A stretch of DNA of 64,000 bases. It comes from Gymnothorax reevesii. Its lineage: Eukaryota; Chordata; Actinopteri; Anguilliformes; Muraenidae. Every line of letters starts with the position of its first letter. Position 1 is the stretch's first letter. The notes beneath the pieces were generated by a model. It had not been told where the DNA came from. It did no database searches and saw nothing but the letters and a program-made list of their open reading frames with translations. Location of the stretch: NCBI GenBank assembly GCA_029721435.1, contig CM056576.1:60841876-60905875 (forward strand), in the 5' to 3' direction. Of this stretch, positions 45,233-54,532 are shown one piece after another. The position numbers were made by a program, and so were the translations under genes.

Positions 45233-47161
45233 CTCTAATCCAAGAGCAGTTGTTTTAACTGGTCAGGAATGCTCGCAATCGTTTATTTTAGGGAGGGGAA
45301 CTTGTCAGGGCTGTCCTCTCTCCCCTTTATTATTCGCTCTCTCATTAGAACCTTTGGCTCAGGCCATTCGGCAGTCAGAACTCCTCTCTCCTATCACCAT
45401 TAGAAATACCTCGTACTACATCTCTTTGTATGTGGATGATATTTTATTATTTATAAATAACCCTGCTCTTTCGATTCCTCATACCTTGAAGATGTTTAAT
45501 AATTTTTCTCATATCTCGGGTTATATGATAAATTGGAGCAAGTCGTGTTTTCTTCCATTAAATTTGACCCTAGCTGTCTGCCTCTGCCTAGTACTGCCCT
45601 GTTGTTAGTTCTTTCAAATATTTAGGTATAGACATCTATCCTACCATTAATGACATCATTACTAATAATTTCAATAAAATCCTCTCTGAACTCTCGTAAT
45701 CTATCAAACTGATCACGGTTTCCTCACTCTTTATGCTCACGAATATCTGCAGTGAAAATGGACATCCTCCCACGTGTTAATTTCTTTAGTGCCATGTTAC
45801 CTTTACCTCCCCCAGTCCATTTTGTTCTCTTCAAGTATATTTGGAATGGGAAACGCCCTCGTGTCAAGTTATCCACTCTTCAGCGCTCTAAGTTAAATGA
45901 AGGCCTTTCTTTTCCTAATTTCAAACTTTATGCGCAGTAATTTATCATGCGTTCCATATCAATATGGTTTAGTTCAGATGACGGAGCGGCGTGGAGGGCA
46001 ATTGTAGAATCAATCGTGGCCCCTTATGAATTAAAAGACTTGGTTTTTTCCAATATACCTTTGAGACAATGTAGTTTACGCTTTGGCCCTATAATTACCC
46101 ATCTAATTTCCACCTGGAGAGCTCTAGAAAGACAGACTGGATTTAACCTGAATTGGCACCAACACTCTCCACTCTTTAATAATGGTAAGTTTTTATCTGG
46201 AAATGTCTCATTCAGAAACCCTCAATGGGCTAAGTGTAATATCAGGTTTTTCGAGGATATATTTTGTGACACAAGTCTTAGAACATTTTCGGATATCAAG
46301 TCAAAATACAGCTTCATCTCAGAGGAATTTGCTATTCGCTGCTTTCACAGCAGCTAAATAGTTGCTGGAATTTCGCTGGAATCCACCTCATTTAATGTGT
46401 AGGCGTGTATGGGCTCTAACTCTACTTGACATTATCTCCATGGAGCTTTCTACAGCTCGCATACATAAATGAAAGGCAACAACTTTGGAGAGGTGGTGTG
46501 CCACTTCCGATAAAGTTAAGGCACTAATTAGTATCTGCTGACACCGCTACTATTATGTTTACTGTCTTTTCATTATTTATTGATTTATTCAATGTACTTT
46601 ATTAAAGTTACTTTATCATTTTTATTTTTTATTTTAATTGTTATTTTTACTCTTTTCTACTATACATCAATGTATTTTTTCTATATATGCACATTTTGGT
46701 ATGTGTGTTTTGCATGTGTATTTGCAAGTATTTTAAAATGTATGTATACTGTAATTTTATTTATCCAGATGTTTACCACAGGGTCTGTTTAGGGGTGCGT
46801 GGGAGGGTGGCCGGTGGGAAAGGGGATGTCCTGTTTTTTCTGTTTGCATTTTCTTTGCTATTTGTATACATATAAAAAAAAGAATTAAAATAATTGGTCA
46901 CAAAAAAAAATAAAGGAAAAAGGGCCCTGTGCAAAAGGTTGGGAATCCTTTTGGATTATTTTTTGTTACCTTTTAAGAAGATTATTACTAAGGCCCAGAC
47001 CCAGGTGACTTACTTGTAGGAATTCAATGAGTCAGGTGCATATAATTCTAGGGTCGAACTATATATTCTGAAGTAACTCCATGCCTTCTAAAGTATCCTA
47101 CTGTGGTGGCTGTTGTGTCTGGTGTTAAAAACCATGTGTTCCTCTAAACAGTTGTGCAAGG

Positions 47162-49241
47162 ATGTCAAAATCAAGATAATTCACTTCTACCAACCAAGGA
47201 GAGGGCAACAAAAAACTCTTGCAACGTATCAAACTACCCATTTCTACCGTCAGAAACATTGTAAGAAAGTGGAAAATAAATGGAACAATTGAAGTCAAGG
47301 TAAGATCTGGAAGACAAAGAAAAATTTCAGAAAGAATGACCCGAAATCTGGTGAGAAATGCTCAGAAGAACGCACATGACTGCAAAAGAGCTGCAAACAA
47401 GAGTTGTCAGAAAGACAACAAAGCTCGCCGGGGGGGCAGCCATCATTATTTACTGTTTTACTACCTGTGCGCAAGCGCAGGAACATAAATATTAAAGCCC
47501 TACCTCTTATGGTTCAAAAGTTATGGGCAAGGTTGAAGTTTTTTGAAGGTCGGTCAAAGGTCAAGGTCAACATTACCAGGTCTTGAATTTCGGCATGAGT
47601 AGGAAGGTCTGGCACCAAGGACTACACATGCAAGTTATGAAAGTTCTATGTCTCACGGTTCCAAAGTTACATGTATGGGCAAGGTTAAAGTTTTTAAAAG
47701 GTCGGTCAAGGTCAAGGTTTCTAAGTGGACAATTACAGCATGAGTAGGAAGGTCTGACACCAAGGACTACACATGCAAAGTATGAAAGCCCTGCCTCTCA
47801 CGGCTCAAAAGTTACGGGCAAGGCTAAATTTTTGCAAAGGTCGGTCAAAGCTCAAGGTCAAGGTCACGAGGTCAAAAATTTTGGCATCAGTACGTAGGTC
47901 TTGCACCAAGGAGGATACATGCAAAGTATGAAAGCCCTATCTCTCACGGTTTAAAAGTTATAGACAAGGTTAAAGTTTTTGTTATGGGCAAGGTTAAAGT
48001 TTTTTAAAGGTCGGGTAAAGGTCAAGGTCAAGGTCATCAGGTCAAACTTGGGCATCAGTAGGTAGGTCTTGCACCAAGGAGTACACATGCAAAGTATGAA
48101 AGCCCTGTCTCTCACGGTTCAAAAGTTATGGGCAAGGTTAAAGTTTTCTAAAGGTCGGTCAAAGGTCAAGGTCAAGGTCACGAAGTCAGAAATTTTGGCA
48201 TCGGTAGGTAGGTCTGGCATCAAGGAGTACACATGCAAAGTATGAAAGCCCTATCTCTCACGGTTCAAAAGTCATAGGCAAGGTTAAAGTTTTTTAAAGG
48301 TCGGTTAAAGGTCAAGGTCAAGGTCACCAGGTCAAAATTTCGGCATCAGTAGGTAGGTCTTGCACCAAGGAGTACACATGCAAAGTATGAAAGCCCTATC
48401 CCTCATGGTTCAAAAGTTATAGGCAAGGTTAAAGGACGGACGCGGACGCGGAGGGTACGACAATAGCTCTCCGGACGTTCGTCCCGGCAAGCTAATAAAA
48501 AGAGTAGCAGACATAGGTCTAGTTGTTCACAGGACAACATACAGGCTGCCTGAAACAACAAATACCTACATGGCAGAGTTGTGAAAAGGAAGCCTTTCCT
48601 ACAACCTCAACACAAAATTAAGCGTCTGAAGTATGCAAAAGAAAACCTTGAGAAACCTCAAGCTTTTTCGAACAATAATTTGGACTGACAAAACCAAAAT
48701 TGAAATTTTCGGCCACAGCCAAAGAAGGTATGCTTGGAGAAAAAAAGGGGGAACATTTGTACAGAAAAACACTTTGCCAACCGTCAAGCATCGAGGTGGA
48801 TCCATTACGCTTTGGGGTTGTGTTACAGCTGGGGGCACAGGCAATATTGTGTGGGTGGAATGAAGAATGGATTCCACAAAATATCAAGACATTCTAGAGG
48901 CTAATGTTCAAAGCTCAGTCCAGAAATTGAAGTTCAAGAGATGTTGGGTATTCCAGCAAGACAATGACCAGAAGCACACCTCAAAATCCACCATGAGGTA
49001 CCTCCGGGGAAGACAGATGAAGGTTTTGGAGTGGCCATCACAGTCCCTACACTTGAATATTGAATAAATCTGTGGAGAGACCTCAGACATGCTGTGCATG
49101 CAAGGAGGCCTCAAGAATATTTCTGAGCTGGAGGTGTTCTGTCAGGAGGAATGGGGAAAAATGACAAAGACAAGAATTGAAAGCGACAGGAAGCGTTTGC
49201 AAGCTGTTATAGCTGCACGAGGAGGAGTTACAAAGCACTAG
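47162..49241 (+). pseudogene. Transposase of the outer Tc1-like element, decayed and split
   Basis: From ATG at 47162 the reading changes frame early, then gives KLPISTVRNIVRKWKINGTI and SGRQRKISERMTRNLVRNAQ (DNA-binding half). After the insertion at 47422-48493 it resumes with RNLKLFRTIIWTDKTKIEIF, GGSITLWGCVTAGGTGN and RCWVFQQDNDQKHTS. The final acidic block is mutated (SLHLNIE then stop), followed by RKRLQAVIAARGGVTKH. It is not functional. Confidence 0.88.
47422..48493. mobile_element. Tandem-repeat element inside the Tc1 transposase, AGGTCA-rich
   Basis: Its ends agctcgccggg and cccggcaagct are inverted repeats. Between them lie about six and a half ~145-bp units (47530-48440), each reading cggttcaaaagttatgggca, aggttaaagttttttaaagg, tcggtcaaaggtcaaggtca, cnaggtcaaaatttcggcat, agtaggtaggtcttgcacca, aggagtacacatgcaaagta. 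The right part ends ggacggacgcggacgcgg, gggtacgacaatagctc, resembling the ends at 21685 and 28905. No transposase is encoded. I cannot assign its superfamily. Confidence 0.85.
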
Positions 49242-49748
49242 CTGACAGGGTTCCCGAACTTTCGCACAAGGCCTTTTCTTTGTTTTATTATTTCGAAAGT
49301 GTAAAAAGTTAAAAATAAAAATTATTCTTGATTTAAAACGTGATGAAATGTGCCATGTTTAATTTTGCAGCATTTAGTGTTCAGGTTTGCTTTCAATCAA
49401 TTGGAGATTCATTGTAACAGACATTTAAAGCAGGGGTACCCAAAATTTTGCACCCCACAGTACATCTTCCAATTAGCCACAGTTGCTCAGACTAATTGGT
49501 AAAAACTGAAGACAGTCTCATTTACTTTTGATAGACTGCCCTTCAAAATTATTGGCACCCCTGGTTAAGATGTGTTCTTTAGGTTCTAATAAATTCAGTT
49601 TTTTTCTAAATATGACCACAATGAAAAGAAGAGGAAAATCCAACCTTAAATTCAAGTGCAGTTATTCAGTGGGGAAAAAAAATCCCATATTAAGAAATAA
49701 TTCTTTTACATCAAATCATGTGTGCCACAATTATTAGCACCCCTGATG

Positions 49749-50743
49749 TTAACACTTTGTACAACCCCCTTTTTCCAACAAAACAGCACCTAATCTTCTC
49801 CTACAATGTTTCACAAGATGGGAGAATACAGAAAGAGGGATCTTCGACCATTCCTCTTTGCACAATCTCTCTAAATCATCCAGTGACCTAGGTCCTCTCC
49901 TCTGCACTCTCCTCTTCAGCTCACTCCACAAGTTTTCAATGGGGTTGAGGTCTGGGGACTGAGATAGCCATGGAAGGAGCTTGATTCTGTGTCTGGTGAA
50001 CCATTTCTGTGTAGATTTGGCCACATGTTTACGGTCATCATCTTGCTGAAACACCCACTGACGACCCATCTTCAGCTTTCCGGCAGAGGCCACCAGATTT
50101 TGATTGAAAATGTCCTGGTTATTTCAAAGTGTTCATGATGCTATGCACCTCAACGAGGTTCCCAGGGCCTCTAGAAGAGAAACAGGTCCACAGCATCACC
50201 AATCCTCCCCAATACTTCACAGTAGGCATGAGGTGCTTTTCTGCGTACTCATCTTATGTGCTCCGCCAGACCCACTTCGAGTGTTTGTTGCCAAAAAGCT
50301 CTATCTTGGTCTGATCTGACCAAAGCATATGGTCCCAGTTGAAGTCCCCAGCGAACTCCAGACATTTGCGTTTATGATTGTGAGTGAGAAAAGGTTATTT
50401 CCATGCATGCCTCCCAAACTGCTTCTTGGCATGTAGATAGCACCTGATGGTTGTTTTGGAGACTTTGTGACCCCAAGATGCTTCCATTTGTGGAAATTTT
50501 TTAACAGTCAGCTTTTGAGAACTTTTTACTTCTCTTACCATCCTCCTCACTGTGCGTGGTGACAAAATAACCTTGCGTCCATTTTACCACAGTTCCAGTT
50601 GTTTTAAACTTCTCAATGATTCCTCTGATAATAGATATGGGCAGGTGCAGGCGAGTGGCTATTTTCTTGTAGCCATTGCCTGACTTGTGAAGGTCGACAC
50701 GCATCTGCCTTACTTGAATGGTGTGTTCCTTTGTCTTTCCCAT
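49749..50743 (-). pseudogene. Tc1-like (IR/DR type) transposase, decayed
   Basis: It starts at ATG 50743: MGKTKEHTIQVRQMRVDLHK, then LPISIIRGIIEKFKTTGTV, the paired-like DNA-binding region. Later blocks are DHMLWSDQTKIELFG (first Asp), QWVFQQDDDRKHVAKST (second Asp) and SPDLNPIENLWSELKRRV (Glu). A stop after RHAWK, another near WRST and a frameshift before the second Asp inactivate it. The Harbinger-like insertion lies 15 bp upstream of the start codon. Confidence 0.9.
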
Positions 50744-51374
50744 GTTGAAGAGTGGATGGCCGTTTCTCAATAAAAAGTACACCAAGTTCGTACTTGTGAA
50801 CTCCGTGAGCCTGGACTTGCCGAGTTCAGATGAAAGAACAAACTCCCTGGGGATGGGAGGACGAGAGTACGGTCTTTCTGCAATTGGAGCAGGAACGTAC
50901 TTGATGACGTCAACGTCGTCGTTTTCGCTGGTTTCGGCATTTCAACTTCTGATTATTTTCACTGGTTTACTTAAAATAAATTGCAAACACTATGAGCACT
51001 TCCAAGGCTAGGAACACTCAGTGGGCTGTCGACAGTTTGAGATGATGCGTTCTCGTTAGTATTACGCAATAGCCTACGCCAGGCAGTAAACCATGACTTC
51101 ATCTGCCATCATGCAATCATCCCCTTTCCCCCCAGCAATGTCATCTGTGGGGGAAGAGGGGTCTGTGAGTGTGAGCTACTTAAGGTGCTTGGCTTAGCTA
51201 CGTTCCGCCGGCTGTTGCGGAGTTTCCCCACACCGAAAACACTGGAGCATATTTGACATAAAACATCGTAAAGCAGGCAATATTCCAAATGTACTCGGAT
51301 AATAGTTCCTAGCCTTAAAATCACCAGAAGAGTATTCAGCCAAGAAATAGCAAACGAATATTGCAACAAAAGAC

Positions 51375-51528
51375 TTAAGCCGCTTTCACACTGGACGCGA
51401 AACGAATTTATCACACGACAGGTTACATTCAAAGTCAATTAAAAGACGCAAATACATGCGTTTTCGCATTTGAATGTAATCTGTCGTGCAAAGAATTCGT
51501 TTCGCGTCCAATGTGAAAGCGACTTTAG
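51375..51528. mobile_element. Hairpin MITE, ~154 bp
   Basis: The arms gccgctttcacactggacgc and (rc) gtcgctttcacattggacgc continue gaaacgaatt...cacgacaggttacattcaaa with few mismatches. The whole element folds into one hairpin. No target duplication is clear. Confidence 0.85.
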
Positions 51529-51741
51529 GATGTTAAATACATTGGCATGCTAGCTTTTACATTATAGATATCGATGTCTCTTTATCTTGCTAGCTAGCTA
51601 GCCAAATAGCTCCCTCGTGACTATTCCATTGTGAGCAAACTGTCGTCTTTTTAGCTCGCTAGGCAGTTGGCCATGTAACTACATTGGCGTGCTTGTTATG
51701 ACACACAGTTCAATATCACTTCCTACCCAGATATCAAGCAC

Positions 51742-51818
51742 CTCCGCTCCAGATCTGCCCCGGCTATGTGCCGACTCCAGCTGATCCGGCTCAGAGCCGG
51801 GGCAGATCCGGAGCGGAG
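51742..51818. repeat. GC-rich hairpin with 24-bp arms
   Basis: The arms 51742-51765 (ctccgctccagatctgcccc...) and 51795-51818 are reverse complements with one mismatch, around a 29-base loop. The stem is unusually GC-rich for this region. Confidence 0.85.
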
Positions 51819-53796
51819 GAGCTTGCTATCTTGGAAGCCAACTAGCTCGCTTATGAGTATGACAATGTACGCAAACTGTAGCCTTATTTTGTCGGCGTAA
51901 TTATTTCGGAGAATACTGTGGTCATTGAAAGCGAACTGCAGCTTTTGCAGCTCGCAAGCCAGTTGGCTATGTAGCTAAATACACTGCCGCACTAGCTATA
52001 CTATTACTAGCTAGGACGCTGAACAGCTCGCTAGCGAGTAACACTGCAGGGAAACGGTAGGAGGACCAGAATTCCAGAATAGCGACGCATTAACGATATG
52101 GAAAAAATATTGCACCCCGCTCGTGCTTGGATGCCGAAAAGAATTCTGGGTTATGCGTGCTGTCAAGTTCACACAAGTTACCATCCGATGCATCCTCGGA
52201 AAAATGGGCGCGTCAAGAACACTTCCGTAACTGGTAACCGTTCTCGTCGAGATGCGAACTTTGAATTGAGAAAGTACTTGATCTCAGAAGGATGACGTTT
52301 CTCAAGTTCACAAGAAAAAAAGTACAGAGAAGAACGCATATTGAGAAACGGCCGATAAGAGAAATGGCCTCTGTGTCACGTCATATTTATACCCCAGGGA
52401 ACCAGGAAGTGATGAATTACTAATTAAATGTTCCTCGATACTCTGATCAATTTTGTTAACTACTGTAGAAATGACATTGAAATGAATTGTTAAGGGTGCC
52501 AATAATTGTGGAACAAGTGATTTTATGAAAAAAAAAAAATTTCTTTGTCAGGGATTTTTTTTCCCCCCTGAAAATTCACTTTAGTTGAAGGTTACATTTT
52601 TCTACAATTTTCAGTGTGAGAGTAAGCATCTGAAATAAAAACTGAATTTATTTTAAGGCTTTTAACACATCTTAACTAGGGGTGCCAATAATTATGGAGG
52701 GCGCTGTAGCATTGTAATGCATTGCACCACAAAATTATGAGGCGTGTTGCTTGTTACGCAGCACAGATTTGCGAAAATTAAGTTTTTTGAGACTGTGAGA
52801 ATCCTTTCTACATTCTAAATATTATCACGGCACTTGCAAAGGGCGCTGCAAGGCAAGTTGCACAGCTGTGAGACAATCCTAAGGACAGCAAAAATAAATG
52901 CTGCGAAGTCAGCAAAAGTTTTTGATTTACGATGCCATATCAATTATATAAATGCAGACAATGGGAATTCACCTTTTCATTATCATTTCTAATTATAGGT
53001 CATGTATTGGTCTTGGTCGCTTAGTTGATAAATTGTCAAATTGTTTATCAGGCCAGCTTATATGAAAACACCTTGCGGGCAGTCAAGTAAAGGGTGAGCT
53101 TACTGAAGGCCCACTGAACAACTCCATGGCCCGGATGAAAAGAAAGAGATCAACTGATGGTCTGAAAGAGAATAACTGATGCCACAAGCACAGTGCCACT
53201 GGCGTTTGATGTACACTCACTCACTTAAAGGGCACTATGTAGTGAATGTTATACATTGAAAACAATATAAAGAGAGTGAGTGAGCGATTGGACAAGTGTA
53301 CATTCTGAACGCAGCCTTAGATTCCCCAAATAAAAATTTCTGCACCCTGATATTGTCGCCGGTTTTAAAATGTATTGCACAGGATTAAAAAATTAAAATT
53401 TATAAAGCCACGAGTTTTATACACTTCAAGAATCCAACTAACCCTGAAATATACTTTGCCGAGGTGCTGTCTCCTCCTTTTAGGGCAGCAGGCTCACTGC
53501 ACGGAGGGAAAAGCCCACACAAAGAACACAAAGAATGCACAGCAGCCATTTTTCTTAATGCGCGATGAATGGGTGGCACTGACATCATACTTGCGCCGGT
53601 TCACGCGTGATGAAGGTGATATCGAGACTTAATGGTGCGTTGCAAGAATGAGGCCAAATTGAAATTTAATCTTAAATCACTACTAACCAGGGTTTGTATG
53701 CTGATTTTATTTGGCACAGTTGCAAACCCAAAGGTGAAATGAACGTAAAAATGAGACTTTGATGCAGGGTATACTTTTTAAGTAAGCAGGTTGCAC

Positions 53797-53905
53797 CTTT
53801 GGTGGAGGCTCATTGGGGATGACCTTCGAATCAAAGTACCGGGACGATTGTGCGCGGCTCCTCGTGATCTCCACTTGCTGCTCCTTCTCCATCTTGTGAA
53901 CTTCA
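53797..53905 (-). CDS. ptk2b: Pyk2 exon: kinase-to-linker, PPPK motif
   Basis: A 109-bp exon; acceptor gtcccttacag, donor gtgcaa (weaker than the others). The first base completes a Ser codon. It then encodes EVHKMEKEQQVEITRSRAQS, SRYFDSKVIPNEPPPK. Human Pyk2 has DVYQMEKDIAMEQERNAR and EPPPKPSRP. It is phase 0 at the end. The second proline-rich region (PPPKPSRP), a p130Cas SH3 site, would start at PPPK and be completed in the next exon, which I did not find. The intron to the kinase exon is 223 bp. Confidence 0.92.
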
Positions 53906-54076
53906 CTGTAAGGGACCAGGTGTTCCATTGTTTCACAATTTTGAAAAAAATGTCATTGGCAAGTAAATTTACATTTATTAGTCATTAACTCAGATATGTT
54001 CTTTGAATAATATTGAAGATGTCTCATCATATTGTACAGCTAGGTTAATGAAGTACTATAACACAGTCTTTCTCTA

Positions 54077-54532
<456 letters not shown>

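Larger units (their letters stand above)
40199..46357 (+). pseudogene. L1 ORF2 (endonuclease + reverse transcriptase), split by insertions
   Basis: The endonuclease part (40199-40980) starts TLNTLSLNVNGLNGPYKRAK and has LALIQEIHL and RIDYVFISP, but a stop after DIDTSG and the changed GADMK block (usual GGDFN). Reverse transcriptase parts follow: FPGMDGIPVEFYSTFWIELG (42790), KDQTGFISSRSASDN and FSLDAMKAFDRLE (44340-44500), RGTCQGCPLSPLLFALSLEP and SLYVDDILLF (45290-45450; YVDD active site). The C-terminal region runs to 46357. The order is fully L1-like; stops, frameshifts and three insertions make it dead. Confidence 0.92.
36532..46909 (+). mobile_element. L1-like LINE (fish L1/Tx1 group), near full length, many insertions
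   Basis: It has a short 5' UTR (36532-36666), ORF1, ~1 kb of further sequence, ORF2, a 3' UTR with T-rich sequence and an A-rich end at ~46900. It is flanked by ataaagg at 36525-31 and 46910-16. Five later insertions interrupt it: the hAT MITE in ORF1 (itself holding a Tc1), an antisense L1 and two hATs in ORF2. Removing these leaves roughly 5.4 kb, a normal L1 length. Confidence 0.88.
36356..49460 (+). mobile_element. Old Tc1-like element split by an L1 and a tandem-repeat element
   Basis: The left ITR (36356 to ~36500: cagtggggtacaaaa, tttaaatgtctgttacaa, gattgaaagcaaacctgaac) is the reverse complement of the right end (~49320-49460, ending ttttgcaccccacag). TA flanks both (36354-55, 49461-62). 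The parts belonging to this element are 36356-36531, 46910-47421 and 48494-49460. Its transposase is on the plus strand and decayed. Confidence 0.9.
50758..52353. mobile_element. Harbinger-like non-autonomous element, ~1.6 kb
   Basis: The ends ggccgtttctcaata and its complement tattgagaaacggcc are perfect 15-bp inverted repeats, flanked by the trinucleotide gat (50755-57, 52354-56). A 3-bp duplication is characteristic of PIF/Harbinger. Subterminal sequences ttcgtacttgtgaactccg and cttgtgaacttgagaaacg also match. There is no transposase. Two hairpin elements lie inside. Confidence 0.8.
49534..52706 (-). mobile_element. Tc1-like element with IR/DR ends, split by a Harbinger-like element
   Basis: Outer repeats: gactgcccttcaaaattatt at the left and rc cagcgccctccataattatt at the right, both continuing ggcacccct. 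Inner direct-repeat copies, ccacaattattagcacccct (~49727) and rc ccacaattattggcaccctt (~52490), give the IR/DR layout known from Sleeping Beauty-like fish elements. TA flanks both sides (49532-33, 52707-08). Confidence 0.92.
33409..53796. other. ptk2b intron, ~20 kb, mostly nested transposons
   Basis: It contains (CA)n at ~33590-33632, then the nest 36356-49460 and the Tc1-like element 49534-52706, which together make about 16 kb of the intron. In human Pyk2 the linker between PPPK and VPEGLC contains PSRPKYR...APKLQFQ; I could not find an exon for it here. 33640-36350 and 52710-53796 show nothing recognised. Confidence 0.8.

Noticed and set aside
47530..48440. Regularly spaced repeats as a CRISPR-like array
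   Set aside because: The whole ~145-bp unit is repeated with no unique spacers, and the context is a vertebrate transposon.
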